Source: a bacterium
GTDB taxonomy: Bacteria > Myxococcota_A > Polyangia > Nannocystales > Nannocystaceae
Direction of reading: 5' to 3'
Assembly (NCBI GenBank): GCA_024742475.1
Contig: JANSYI010000007.1
Location: 213,567-277,566, forward strand
Length of the DNA stretch: 64,000 nt
The notes beneath the pieces were generated by a model that did no database searches, was not told where the DNA came from, and worked only from the letters and a program-made list of their open reading frames with translations. Made by a program: the position numbers and the translations under genes. Positions within the stretch are counted from its first letter, which is position 1. Every line of letters starts with the position of its first letter. Shown piece after piece: positions 17,635-26,821 of this stretch.

Positions 17635-18215
17635 AAGTAGTAGCGAATCTTGAACGAGAAGTCGCCGTGGGCGAGGTCGGGGTAGATGATGTACGGCGAC
17701 CACGACCCCTCGAACATCGTGTCGATCGGCGCCTTCTTCCAGTGCACGCCCAGGCCCAGCACCGGCGCCCGGATGAACATCGCCACCCCGCCGTCGGAGC
17801 ACCGACCGTTGTAGTGCCGGCTTCCGCGATAGCGACGATCGCCGTCGTCATCGTAGTAGTAGCGGTAGTAGCAGCGGTCGCTCCAGAACATCATGCCGAT
17901 GCCCAGCCCCAGGTACGGCATGAACTCCGCGACGGGACCGCTGGCGAACACGCCTGGGTGCCACAGGTAGTCGAAGCCGAGCCGTCCGTCACCGTGGTGC
18001 AGGGGAGCCCAGCCCAAGTCGCCCTGCAGCGCATGGTTGGGCGCCAAGAACCCTTTGATCGACAGGCCCATCGGGTCGCCGAGGCTCAGACCGATGCCGA
18101 AGTTGCCGCCCTTGCCGCTGCTGATCTTGCGGCCGGGGCTCGGTGCCGCCTCCGCTGCGGTGGAGACGAGCCAGACGCCGAAGAACGCCGCGAGGACCAT
18201 CGTGATTCGTTTCAT
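17631..18215 (-). CDS. outer-membrane beta-barrel-like protein
   Basis: 194 aa. ATG 18215 gives the Sec signal MKRITMVLAAFFGVWLVSTA ending near AEA. The mature protein is a run of alternating hydrophobic strands (GNFGIGLSLGDPMGLSIKGF, FMPYLGLGIGMMFW) and ends in IRYYF, the C-terminal aromatic recognised by the BAM machinery. A Tyr/Asp-rich loop (CYYRYYYDDDGDRRYRGS) probably faces outward. Its start overlaps the end of the upstream Cys-rich lipoprotein by 4 nt, so the two form an operon. Small OmpW/OmpA-barrel-like protein of unknown ligand. Confidence 0.75.
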   Translation of the reverse strand: MKRITMVLAAFFGVWLVSTAAEAAPSPGRKISSGKGGNFGIGLSLGDPMGLSIKGFLAPNHALQGDLGWAPLHHGDGRLGFDYLWHPGVFASGPVAEFMPYLGLGIGMMFWSDRCYYRYYYDDDGDRRYRGSRHYNGRCSDGGVAMFIRAPVLGLGVHWKKAPIDTMFEGSWSPYIIYPDLAHGDFSFKIRYYF

Positions 18216-18646
18216 GCGCACACCTTCCGGTTGTTGGGGCCGCCGCCGGTCGAGCGGCACGAGAACGACGTGCTCGCGTTGTCGCGACAGTAGTCGTCTC
18301 CCTCATCATCGCCGAGGTCTTCGTCCTCGCAGCTCAGAAAACACATCATCATGCCCGTCGATTCGAACGGCGCGCACACTTGTCGTCGTCCGTCGCACTC
18401 CCCCTGCGCCGTGCAGCAGTCTTCATCGGTGACGCAGGTGTGCGTGCAATACCCCCCAGGTACGCGATCGAGGCACAGCACGTCGCCTTGGATCTCCTCG
18501 GGGTCGGCGTCGGGATAACACTGCTCGGGCGTATCGCAGGCCGCTCCTGCCGAGGACGCACCATCGTCCGCGTCTGCGCAGGCCGCAGCCCCCCAGTAGC
18601 CGACCAGCAGTGCAATGCCCACGGTCCCCACACGAGCCTTTCGCAT
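18212..18646 (-). CDS. Cys-rich lipoprotein
   Basis: 144 aa from ATG 18646 (two GTG codons directly upstream are alternatives). Signal ending GAAAC, then an acidic mature domain with about a dozen Cys in knot-like spacing (CDTPEQCYPD, YCTHTCVTDEDCC, CEDEDL, YCRDN). Such small disulfide-rich lipoproteins are frequent in Nannocystineae, and their functions are unknown. Translationally coupled (ATGA) to the beta-barrel protein, so it may be a surface-exposed partner of it. Confidence 0.75.
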   Translation of the reverse strand: MRKARVGTVGIALLVGYWGAAACADADDGASSAGAACDTPEQCYPDADPEEIQGDVLCLDRVPGGYCTHTCVTDEDCCTAQGECDGRRQVCAPFESTGMMMCFLSCEDEDLGDDEGDDYCRDNASTSFSCRSTGGGPNNRKVCA

Positions 18647-18712
18647 CACCACGATTGGACCACCCCCGCCCCGCCGATTCCAAACGTTTCAGCGGTTTTT
18701 TCCGCGAGGCAG

Positions 18713-19852
18713 ATGACATCAACGAGCCCGCGTCCTTGCCGTACAGTCGTGCTCGTGCGTCGCATCTTCGCAACCGCAACCCTGTGCGCATCGCTTCTCG
18801 GCTGCAGCAACGGCCTCTCGGTGACTCGAATCAACTCGGCCGAGGCCAAGCCGAACAACGTGTGGGTGTTCTTCACCGTCGAGCGCGGTGAGGAGCCCGT
18901 AGCCGGCCTCACTGCGGACGACTTCGCCATCTACGAGGACGACACCCTCGTCTCGCCCTTCGAAAGCCAGCAGGTCATTCAAAACCCCGAGGTCGCAGCC
19001 GTCATGTACACGCACCTGCTGCTCGACATGAGCGGCAGCATCACCGAGTCGGGCGAGTCCGACGCGGTCGTCGACGCCGCCCACAAGTTCTCCGAGCGCG
19101 TCGGCGCCACCCAGAAGGTCGGCGTGTCCGCCTTCGACGGCAGCGAGGACATCACCCCCGTCGTGCGCTTCACCGAGGCCAAGGGCAGCGTCGACGGGGG
19201 CCTCGACGGCCTGCGCACCTTCGAACCCAAGGATCCCTCGACCAACCTGCACGGCGCGGTCATCCAGGGCCTCGAGACGCTCCGCAAGGCGCTCGACAAG
19301 GACAAGCGTCCGCTCAAGTTCGGTACGCTGGTCGTCTTCACCGACGGCACCGATCGCGCGCACCGCATCACCGCCGAGGAGATGCAGGAGGCGCTGGCCT
19401 CCGAGGACTACGCCGACTTCGAGATCTACGTCATCGGCGTCGGCGCCGAGATCGAGGAGGGCGCGCTCTCGGACATCGGCCGCGACGGCACCGAGCTGGC
19501 CACCGACGAGGCCAAGGTCGAGGAGGCCTTCACCCGCGTCGCCGACCGCATCGACGCCCACGCCAAGCGCTTCTACCTGCTGTCGTACTGCACGCCCAGC
19601 CGCAGCGGCACGCACACCGTGCGCATCGAGGCGCGGGCGTCGGACGAGAACGGCAAGCACACGCGCAAGGGCTCGCTCGAGTACCCGTTCGAGGCCGACG
19701 CCTTTGGGCCCCCGCCCAAGTGCGACCCCAACCGCAAGCCCGACTTCCCGCTCGACAAGGACCTCGACCCCGCGCCTGAGTCCGACGGTGGCGGCGGCAA
19801 GGCCAAAGCCAGCGGGTCGTTCCGCCGCTCGCCGTCGAAACCCGGCAGCTGA
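18713..19852 (+). CDS. von Willebrand factor A domain lipoprotein
   Basis: 379 aa from ATG 18713; GTG 18749 is a possible shorter start. The signal ends in CASLLGC (lipobox). The mature part has an N-terminal strand domain, then a vWA fold with the metal-ion-dependent adhesion site DMSGS (in LLLDMSGSITESG), a downstream DPSTNLHGA Thr and VVFTDGTD. It ends with an acidic Gly/Pro tail after CDPNRKP. vWA lipoproteins usually bind protein partners through Mg2+. No chaperone or protease partner is adjacent. The neighbouring RNase gene converges with 10 nt between the ends. Confidence 0.82.
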   Translation: MTSTSPRPCRTVVLVRRIFATATLCASLLGCSNGLSVTRINSAEAKPNNVWVFFTVERGEEPVAGLTADDFAIYEDDTLVSPFESQQVIQNPEVAAVMYTHLLLDMSGSITESGESDAVVDAAHKFSERVGATQKVGVSAFDGSEDITPVVRFTEAKGSVDGGLDGLRTFEPKDPSTNLHGAVIQGLETLRKALDKDKRPLKFGTLVVFTDGTDRAHRITAEEMQEALASEDYADFEIYVIGVGAEIEEGALSDIGRDGTELATDEAKVEEAFTRVADRIDAHAKRFYLLSYCTPSRSGTHTVRIEARASDENGKHTRKGSLEYPFEADAFGPPPKCDPNRKPDFPLDKDLDPAPESDGGGGKAKASGSFRRSPSKPGS

Positions 19853-19862
19853 TCTGCGCAGC

Positions 19863-21416
19863 TCAGGCCCGCTCGAGGTCCAGCACCCAGCGACCGTCGG
19901 CGTCGCGGTGCACCACCCGGACACCGACGGCGTCGCCGAGCCGCGCGAGCGGGCGCTGTCCTCGTGAGACCACGGCCCCGTGTGCGTCGGCCTGCAGCGG
20001 CTGCGCGAGCCTGTCGCAGTAGATCTTCACGTCGAGCGGCGGCGCATCGAGGCGCACGTACACCCTGCCCCTGCGCATGCCCATCACCGTGCCCGGGTGG
20101 ACGCTGCGCGCCCGCGGGGGCTCGGCCAGATCCCGCTCGAAGAGGTCGTCGATCACCCTCTGATCCGCAGCGCGAGACACCGCGCTCTGCAGCATCTTGG
20201 CCCGGTTGGCCGCCTCGATCACCTGCTGACGAAGCGCCTCGTCGGCCTCGCGGGGTCGAGAGTGCCCGTGCAGCGCCTCGAACATCTCTTTGTGCAGGTA
20301 CACACCGACCACCTCGCGCATCGGGGCGGAGAAGCGCCCGTACACGTCTGCGCCCACGCCGTGGTGCCGGCCCGGCGCGTCCGCAAAGGCGCTGCGCACG
20401 TTGACCATGATCGTCTGCCGTCGGATCGCGTCGACCAGCCGCGGGTGCTCCGACGTGTCGGGCAGCCGCCGGACGTAGTCGGCCAGCGACACGCGGTCTC
20501 GATGCCAACGCCACGGCGCGTCCTGAACGTCGTGGGCGCGGACGACCGCGTCGATGCGCGCCTGGAGCGACGCGAGCGCGTCCTCGCTCGGGGGCGGGTG
20601 CACCTTGTAGATCGGCTGGGCGTGCTGCTTGCCGAGCGCCTGAAGCACCTCCGCACCCTGGGCGTTGCACAGAAGTGAAAGCTGGGCGTTGTCCGCCTCG
20701 ACCCCGTTGCGCACCACCTCCACCGCGGTCAGGGCCGCGTCTTCGCCTTGGCGCAGCTTCACCCGGACCTCCTTGCGGTGGTAGGGCACCACGCCGCGCG
20801 CGTCGGCCAGGCGTGCTCGCACGGCGCCCACGGCCTTCATCGCCCGCAGGCTCGCCGCGATCGCGGGGTCGGTGACAGGGCCGGTCTCCCCCCGCTGCGC
20901 ACGCTCGACGTCGGCAAATGTCAGCTGGTGGCGGCTGCGCATGCGCGCGCGGACGATCTTCGTATGCGTGCAGACACCCTGCGCGTCGAGGGTCATGTCG
21001 AACACCATCGCCCGCCGCGGGACGCCCTCCCCCAGCGAGACCAAGTCTTCGCTCAGCGCGCGGGGCAGCATCGGAACCGCGCGGCCCGGCAGGTAGTAGC
21101 TGGCGCCGCGGCGCAACGCCTCGTCGAACAGCGGCGTACCCACGGGCGCAAAGTACGACGCGTCGGCGATCGCGTACTGCACCCCGAAGCCCCCGTCGCG
21201 GCGTTCGCAGTACAGCGCCTGGTCGAGATCTCGCGTCCCGGGCCCGTCCACCGTGACGAACGGGACCTCACTGCGGTCCTCGAGGTCCGGCGCGTCGATG
21301 CCCGGGTCCTCGAGCCAATCGGCGACCTGCGCGTGCACGGCCTCTGGGTACGCCTCACCGATCCCCTCCTCGGCCAGCAGCGAGAGCAGGCGGTCGGTGG
21401 GCGCGGGGCGAGACAT
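19863..21416 (-). CDS. RNase II/R family exoribonuclease (RNB domain)
   Basis: 517 aa. 3'-to-5' hydrolytic exoribonuclease family. The catalytic stretch VDGPGTRDLDQAL gives Asp57, Asp63 and Asp65; the fourth acid of E. coli RNase II is Gln66 here, as in a DLDQ subgroup that I recall from actinobacterial RNB proteins. Further RNB signs are YAIADASYF, YYLPGRAVPMLP and VGVYLHKEMFEA. The usual N-terminal cold-shock domains are missing, since RNB starts near residue 50, and the last 80 residues may be a degenerate S1/OB fold. It is a short RNB protein, not a full RNase R. Divergent from endonuclease III with about 55 nt between starts. Confidence 0.85.
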   Translation of the reverse strand: MSRPAPTDRLLSLLAEEGIGEAYPEAVHAQVADWLEDPGIDAPDLEDRSEVPFVTVDGPGTRDLDQALYCERRDGGFGVQYAIADASYFAPVGTPLFDEALRRGASYYLPGRAVPMLPRALSEDLVSLGEGVPRRAMVFDMTLDAQGVCTHTKIVRARMRSRHQLTFADVERAQRGETGPVTDPAIAASLRAMKAVGAVRARLADARGVVPYHRKEVRVKLRQGEDAALTAVEVVRNGVEADNAQLSLLCNAQGAEVLQALGKQHAQPIYKVHPPPSEDALASLQARIDAVVRAHDVQDAPWRWHRDRVSLADYVRRLPDTSEHPRLVDAIRRQTIMVNVRSAFADAPGRHHGVGADVYGRFSAPMREVVGVYLHKEMFEALHGHSRPREADEALRQQVIEAANRAKMLQSAVSRAADQRVIDDLFERDLAEPPRARSVHPGTVMGMRRGRVYVRLDAPPLDVKIYCDRLAQPLQADAHGAVVSRGQRPLARLGDAVGVRVVHRDADGRWVLDLERA

Positions 21417-21472
21417 CACAGCCGAGCGTGCCGGCCCTGGCCACGGCGATCAAGCGTGCCATCATCGCGCCG

Positions 21473-22258
21473 ATGGCTCGCACCGCCACCACCCGCAAGA
21501 AGGACCCCGGAGCCCCGCCCGTTCACGCCGGCCCGATCTCCGAGCCGCTGCGCGAGCGGGTCAAGAAGATCCACGCGCGGCTGCGCAAGGCCCAGCCCGC
21601 TCCCAAGGTCGAGCTCGACCACGAAAGCGCCTGGCAGCTGCTCGTCGCCACGATCTTGGCCGCACGATCCAACGACCGCACGATCAACTCGATCACCCCG
21701 GCCCTGTTCGAGCGCTGGCCGACCCCGGCCGACCTCGCCGCCGCACCTCAAGAAGAGGTCGAGGTGGTCGTCAAGAAGAGCGGCTTCTTTCGCAACAAGG
21801 CCAAGGCCATCCGCAAGACGGCGCAGGCCGTGGTGGACGACTTCGGCGGCAAAGTCCCCGAGACGATGGCCGAGCTGATCACGCTGCCAGGCGTCGCACG
21901 CAAGACCTCCAACGTGGTGCTCGCCTCGGTGTTCCGCAAGAGCGTCGGCATCGTGGTCGACCTTCACGTCACGCGGCTGGTCGAGCGCCTCGGCATCACG
22001 AGCGAGAAGGACGCCACCAAGATCGAGGCGCTCTTGTGCGCCCTGTTCCCCAAGCGCGCATGGGCGGACGTCGGACATCGCCTCGTCCTGCATGGGCGCC
22101 ACGTCTGTACGGCCCGCAAGCCCAAGTGCGACCGCTGCCCGATCAACGAGCTGTGCCCCACGGCCCTCGCCGAGCCTGCGGGCACCTGGGGCGAGCGCGC
22201 GGCCTGGGAGCAGATCGTGACCGAGTCGCGAGGCGAGGTCGACCCTACGAAGGATTGA
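21473..22258 (+). CDS. nth: endonuclease III (DNA glycosylase/AP lyase)
   Basis: 261 aa from ATG 21473 (GTG 21428 would add 15 residues). Removes oxidised pyrimidines and nicks abasic sites. It shows the helix-hairpin-helix with the catalytic Lys (LPGVARKTSNVVLA), the catalytic Asp in VVDLHVTRL, and a complete 4Fe-4S loop C-X6-C-X2-C-X5-C (CTARKPKCDRCPINELCP). The N-terminal 30 residues are a basic extension common in high-GC bacteria. The end overlaps the converging membrane protein gene by 14 nt. Confidence 0.95.
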   Translation: MARTATTRKKDPGAPPVHAGPISEPLRERVKKIHARLRKAQPAPKVELDHESAWQLLVATILAARSNDRTINSITPALFERWPTPADLAAAPQEEVEVVVKKSGFFRNKAKAIRKTAQAVVDDFGGKVPETMAELITLPGVARKTSNVVLASVFRKSVGIVVDLHVTRLVERLGITSEKDATKIEALLCALFPKRAWADVGHRLVLHGRHVCTARKPKCDRCPINELCPTALAEPAGTWGERAAWEQIVTESRGEVDPTKD

Positions 22259-23693
22259 CCCGGAAGAGCGGCGCCTCGTGTTCCAGCCGAAACGCCCAGC
22301 CGAAGCGCGGCGCGGGCACGAACGCGTACACGGGGCGTCCGGCCTGCAGGGCCCCTTGAATCATCTCGACCGAGGCCATGCCCCAAAACTCGACGTCCGC
22401 ACAGCCCTCGCCGGCCTCGTGCATGTAGAGCACGACGCTATACAGGCGCCACTCATCGGGGCGGCTGGTCATCGCGAGCACCGACCCCGGCGAGAGCGCT
22501 GCGCACGCCTGCTCGCCGTACACCCTGGCCGCCCGATCCTCGGAGCGATCGAGCGCGGGGTAGACGTCGGCGGCCGCCGCGACGCGCATCATCCCCAGCA
22601 CCGCCGCCGCGCCCCAGCCCAGCGCGGGCCGCAGGCGGGCAGCCGCCTCGACGCCCCAGCCGGCGAAGACCGCCAACGACACCACGCACGGCAGCAAGAA
22701 CACGTCGAGGTCGGGCACGTCGTAGCGAAAGAAGAACGCGACGTTTCCCACGGCACCCGCCGCAAACGCGAGCGCCAACACGCGCGCCCGCTTCAGCGCC
22801 CAGGCCATGCCCGCGGCCGCGACGAGCAGGCCGCCCCACCCCAGGTTGCGACGCAGGATGCCGCTGATCCACGTCATCCGGCCGAGCACGGGCATCGGCT
22901 TGAAGTAGCGGCGAAACACCCCGCCCTGCACGTCGGCGATGAATCGCGCCCAGATCCGGCCGAACGAGTCCTCGTAGGGGCCCAGCGGCGTGACGGCGTC
23001 GAACGGACCGAATGGGACGAGGAGCAGCACCGCCGCGCCGAGCAGCGTCGCGACCGCGCAGCCGACTCCCCAGCGCACCACCGTCGCGCGCGGGGAGCCG
23101 CGCAGCGCCGGCCAGGCCCCGGCCGCGACGAGCACCACGAACCCCAGGCCCCAGGTCGCCACCGACATGTGCACACCCAGGCCCGCGCCTGCCAACCCCG
23201 CCGCAGCCCAGGCCAGCCGAGCATCGCCGCGCCGCCGCGCTCCCAGGCAGAGCAGGATCGCGCCGAGCAGGATCGCGAGACCCGGGGTGTAGACCTCCGC
23301 GACGTTCGCGTTGCCCCACACCGAGGGGGCGACGCCGACGAGCAGCGGCGGCACGGCGGCGGCGGGCGCCGACAGCGAGAGTTCGACGGCGACGCGGTGC
23401 ACCAGCACGACGGTGACGACGCCGAACGCGGCCGACATCACGTTCATGCCCAAGGCCGCCTCGCCGGGGAGCCAGGTGAAGGCGTGGCCGAGGATCGCGT
23501 ACAGGGGGTAGCCCGGAGGATGCGGCACGACGCGTAGCGAGGCCGCGCTCGCGGAGAACTCCGCCGAGTCGTACCAGGACACCGTCGGGCACAACGTCAT
23601 GCCGTACAGCAGCGCGGCCGCGAGCGCGAACAGGCCCGTCAAGGCCCACGTGCGGGCGGTTTCGTCGTCGGCCGAGGGTGCTGACGCGGACAT
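22245..23693 (-). CDS. DUF2723-type polytopic membrane protein (glycosyltransferase-like)
   Basis: 482 aa with about ten hydrophobic helices. The first periplasmic loop carries the DUF2723 signature: SWYDSAEFSASAASLRV followed by HPPGYPLYAILGHAF. Asp/Glu at this place are catalytic in related GT-C protein O-mannosyltransferases, which use lipid-linked sugars. The C-terminal soluble part (MTSRPDEWRLYSVVLYMHE onward) faces the periplasm. The sugar and acceptor cannot be told. Divergent from the kinase at 23767 with a 73-nt gap. Confidence 0.85.
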   Translation of the reverse strand: MSASAPSADDETARTWALTGLFALAAALLYGMTLCPTVSWYDSAEFSASAASLRVVPHPPGYPLYAILGHAFTWLPGEAALGMNVMSAAFGVVTVVLVHRVAVELSLSAPAAAVPPLLVGVAPSVWGNANVAEVYTPGLAILLGAILLCLGARRRGDARLAWAAAGLAGAGLGVHMSVATWGLGFVVLVAAGAWPALRGSPRATVVRWGVGCAVATLLGAAVLLLVPFGPFDAVTPLGPYEDSFGRIWARFIADVQGGVFRRYFKPMPVLGRMTWISGILRRNLGWGGLLVAAAGMAWALKRARVLALAFAAGAVGNVAFFFRYDVPDLDVFLLPCVVSLAVFAGWGVEAAARLRPALGWGAAAVLGMMRVAAAADVYPALDRSEDRAARVYGEQACAALSPGSVLAMTSRPDEWRLYSVVLYMHEAGEGCADVEFWGMASVEMIQGALQAGRPVYAFVPAPRFGWAFRLEHEAPLFRVNPS

Positions 23694-23766
23694 CGAAGCG
23701 AGCGGAGGCTACCAGGGCCCAACGCGCGTTGCTGCGATCTCCACGACCGCGCTACGCTGGGGCGGC

Positions 23767-25467
23767 GTGAGTCCCCTGGCCCACCCGCTCTCCGGCCGTC
23801 TGCGCGTGCCGGGGTCCGACGCGCGCTACGAGATCCTGGGCAAGCTCGCGACCGGGGGCATGGCGGAGCTGTTCCTCGCCAGGGCGCCGCAACCCTCGGG
23901 CGCACCGGGTCCGGTCGTGGTGCTCAAGCGGATCCTCCCGCACCTGGCCGAGGACGAGGACTTCGTGCGGATGTTTCGCGACGAGGCGCACCTCGCCTTC
24001 GCCCTGCAGCACCCCAACATCGTGCGGACGCTCGACATCGGGCCCGCCGATGAGCACTTCTTCACCATGGAGTACGTGCACGGGGACGACCTGCGCGCGA
24101 TCTTCGACGCGGCCGAGGCCTCCGGGCAGAACGTGCCCCTGCCCCACGTGCTCTCGATCGCGCTGGGCCTGACCGCGGCCCTGCACTACACGCACGAGCA
24201 CACCGATGACGCGGGCCGTCCGCTGCACATCGTGCACCGCGACGTCTCACCCACCAACGTGCTCGTGGGATTCGACGGCGTGGTCAAGCTCGTCGACTTC
24301 GGCGTGGCCAAAGCCGAGGCGGGCACCCACGTCACGCGGGCGGGCACGCTCAAGGGCAAGCTGGCGTACATGTCGCCCGAGCAGTGCCGGGCTGACGTCG
24401 TCGACCGACGCAGCGACGTGTTCTCGGTCGGTATCCTGCTGTACGAGATGACGACGTTGCGGCGGCTGTTCGCGGGCGAGACCGACATCGCGGTGCTGCA
24501 CAACGTGATGAAGGGCGTGCGCACGCCCCCCTCGACGCTGCGCCGAGGCTATCCCCCCGATCTCGAGCGCATCGTGCTGGCCGCGCTGCAGAGTGATCCC
24601 AACAGACGCTATCCCACCGCGGGCGCGCTGCACGACGACCTCGAGCGCTTCGCGGCGACGCTGGGGGTGCGTACGGACCCCCAGGCGCTCGCGCGGTACC
24701 TGCGTGGCCTCTTCGGCGAGCGCCCATTGCCCTGGGAGGACCCGAGCCGCACCGAGTTCATCCGCACGGGCCCGCCGTCGACGCCGGCGCCCCCGGTGGG
24801 ATCGGTGGCCCCCGCCGAAGACCCGCAGCCGACGCTGCGCTTCGGGTCGGGGCCGGCTCAGCCCCAAGGGACGCTCGTGGGGCACCCCGGATCCGCATCG
24901 AGTCGGGCCGGTGCCGACAAGACCGCCGTCGCGTCATCCTCGGCGACCGTGGCCGGCCCGGTGCCACCGTTCACCGCGCAGAGTCAGACGATCATGGTCT
25001 CGCCCGCGCCCCGCCCGGCGCGGCCGCTTTGGCCGTTCATCACCCTGTTCGCGGGTCTGGCGGTCGGCGTCGCCATGTACGTCTACTGGCCTGCGGACCC
25101 GCCGAAGTCCGCCCCCACGGTCTGGGCCGGCGCGGCGCAGCAGGACGTGCCGCCGCCTGCAGATCCGATCCCGCCACAGCCCGATGTGCCGGCCGTCGAC
25201 GCGCCCATCGAGGTCCCCGCCGAGTTCACCAAGCCGCCCGAGTTTGCCCAGCCGGCCCCGCAGGACGCCCCCTTGTTTTCGCTGCGTCGCGTCGAGGGCG
25301 AGGGGCGAGACCGAGTGGCGGTCCTGACGCTGCGCGACGGCACGACCGAGCGCGTGAAGCTCGGCGAGACCGTGCAGGGGCACCGCGTCGTGGCGGTCAA
25401 CGAAGCCAGCGTGCTGCTCGAAGCCTCGGTGCAGGGCCGCACGCAAACCACCCGGCTGGAGCTGTGA
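23767..25467 (+). CDS. Hanks-type Ser/Thr protein kinase with TM and GspC-like C-domain
   Basis: 566 aa from GTG 23767 (GGGGCGG just upstream). The cytoplasmic kinase has GKLATGGMAELF, VVLKRI (Lys54), HRDVSPTNVLV (Asp159) and VDFGVAK (Asp177), so all catalytic residues are present. A Pro-rich linker precedes a single TM segment, LWPFITLFAGLAVGVAMYVY, near residue 420. After a Pro/Ala linker, the last 65 residues (FSLRRVEGEGRDRVAVL, then GETVQGHRVVAVNEASVLLE) resemble the small periplasmic homology region of type II secretion GspC, which contacts secretin. A kinase sensing or touching a secretion system is therefore possible. The next gene follows 58 nt downstream on the same strand. Confidence 0.88.
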   Translation: MSPLAHPLSGRLRVPGSDARYEILGKLATGGMAELFLARAPQPSGAPGPVVVLKRILPHLAEDEDFVRMFRDEAHLAFALQHPNIVRTLDIGPADEHFFTMEYVHGDDLRAIFDAAEASGQNVPLPHVLSIALGLTAALHYTHEHTDDAGRPLHIVHRDVSPTNVLVGFDGVVKLVDFGVAKAEAGTHVTRAGTLKGKLAYMSPEQCRADVVDRRSDVFSVGILLYEMTTLRRLFAGETDIAVLHNVMKGVRTPPSTLRRGYPPDLERIVLAALQSDPNRRYPTAGALHDDLERFAATLGVRTDPQALARYLRGLFGERPLPWEDPSRTEFIRTGPPSTPAPPVGSVAPAEDPQPTLRFGSGPAQPQGTLVGHPGSASSRAGADKTAVASSSATVAGPVPPFTAQSQTIMVSPAPRPARPLWPFITLFAGLAVGVAMYVYWPADPPKSAPTVWAGAAQQDVPPPADPIPPQPDVPAVDAPIEVPAEFTKPPEFAQPAPQDAPLFSLRRVEGEGRDRVAVLTLRDGTTERVKLGETVQGHRVVAVNEASVLLEASVQGRTQTTRLEL

Positions 25468-25525
25468 GCGAGCGCCGCGCCACCCTGGGAAGACCCCGGC
25501 GCGCCCGCGCGTCGATGGGGGCCCG

Positions 25526-26821
25526 ATGATCGTCATCCTCTACACGACGCGTTACCGCGACGGTGGTCCCCGGTTCGCTCGCGCGGCAAGAACCCTCGCG
25601 CAGAGCCTCACGCGGGAGCATCGGAGCGCGACGATCTGGTGCCGCGCGGTCGAGAGCAAGGCCGACGTGAGGGCCGTGATCGCCGACGCGCAGGACATCG
25701 AGCAGCTGCACTTCGTCGGGCACGGAGGTCTGTACGGCCCGATGTTCGGGACGACGGCCTGGCCCGAGCAGTTCTCGCCCCACGAGTGGCGCGCGCTTTC
25801 CATTCCGTTCGCCCCCGGCGCGCAGGCCCATATTCACGCGTGTCGATCGGCGCGCTGGTTCGCGCCGTTCTTCGCCCGCACGTTCGGCGTCCGCACGTTC
25901 GGCTTTCACTGGTACACGGCCTTCTCCGCCGACCCGAGCCGCTTCGTCCTCGTGCCTCCATGGGCCGACGACGACGCCCCGCTCTTCGTCGCTGGATGCC
26001 CGGGGCGGAAGTCGCACGGCGTTGCGGCGTCGGTGCGCAAGTATCTGGGCGCCATGCCGCTCGAGCGCCCCGTGGCGTTCGACCCGGGCCACGGCGGGGG
26101 AAGCTACGACCCCGTCGCCGACGACTACGACGCGGTGTTCGACGACATCGCCGTGCGCCGGGATGAGCTGCGGTGGCTGAGAGCGCGCCTGTCCGCGCAT
26201 CCTCGCCGCGACGGGCTCGACGTGCTCGACCTGGGCTGCGGCAACGGGGCCCTGCTGCAGGCGCTCGCGGCTGCGGTGACCGGTGGCGTGGGGCTCGACG
26301 CGTCGCCGCGCATGGTCGAGCTGGCACGCGCGCGCAATGCCGATGCCCCGCACCTGCGCTTCGACACCGTGGGCGGGCCCGGGCTGCCGCTGGCCGACAA
26401 CAGCATCGACGTGGCGATCTCGCTGCTGTCGTTCCGCTACCTCGACTGGGATCCGCTGATGCTCGAGCTTCGCCGCGTGCTTCGGCCTGGGGGGCGCCTG
26501 CTGGTCGTCGACATGGTCGACAAGCCGGCGGGGCTGCGAGAGCTGCCCCGGCTCGTCGGGGACAAGCTGCGGGTCAAGGCGGTCGAGCTTCGGCATCGCC
26601 GCTACGTTCGCGCGCGCGAGCGCATGGTGCGTTCGCCTCAGTGGGCGCAGATGCTCGCGTTCAACCCCATGCGGGCGTTTCACGAGTACGACTGGTACCT
26701 GGGCAGCCGTTTCCCCCGTGGGGCGCTCGAGGTCCTCAACGTCGGGCGCCGCGCCCAGGTCATCGCCTTCGACACCGGGCGCTTCGACGAAGCGAACCTC
26801 CAGGAGATGGCCTACCCGTGA
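25526..26821 (+). CDS. caspase-like (clan CD) domain fused to SAM-dependent methyltransferase
   Basis: 431 aa. Residues 1-190 form a domain with LHFVGHGGLYGPMFGT and, about 40 residues on, AHIHACRSARWFAPFFA. A His in a GHGG turn and a Cys after a strand is the dyad pattern of caspase/CHAT-type peptidases, but no published family is assigned here. Residues 225-400 are a class I methyltransferase: VLDLGCGNGALLQAL, GLDASPRMVELA, LPLADNSIDVAISLLSFRYL, LRPGGRLLVVDMV. The linker has SYDPVADDYDAVFDDI, typical of methyltransferase entry helices. No signal peptide, so cytoplasmic. The stop overlaps the start of the racemase gene (GTGA), so the two products are made together. Confidence 0.7.
   Translation: MIVILYTTRYRDGGPRFARAARTLAQSLTREHRSATIWCRAVESKADVRAVIADAQDIEQLHFVGHGGLYGPMFGTTAWPEQFSPHEWRALSIPFAPGAQAHIHACRSARWFAPFFARTFGVRTFGFHWYTAFSADPSRFVLVPPWADDDAPLFVAGCPGRKSHGVAASVRKYLGAMPLERPVAFDPGHGGGSYDPVADDYDAVFDDIAVRRDELRWLRARLSAHPRRDGLDVLDLGCGNGALLQALAAAVTGGVGLDASPRMVELARARNADAPHLRFDTVGGPGLPLADNSIDVAISLLSFRYLDWDPLMLELRRVLRPGGRLLVVDMVDKPAGLRELPRLVGDKLRVKAVELRHRRYVRARERMVRSPQWAQMLAFNPMRAFHEYDWYLGSRFPRGALEVLNVGRRAQVIAFDTGRFDEANLQEMAYP

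Noticed and set aside
16041..18293. 750-aa plus-strand frame
   Set aside because: Antisense to lipoprotein and barrel genes; its middle part overlaps the lipoprotein at 17140 in a different frame.
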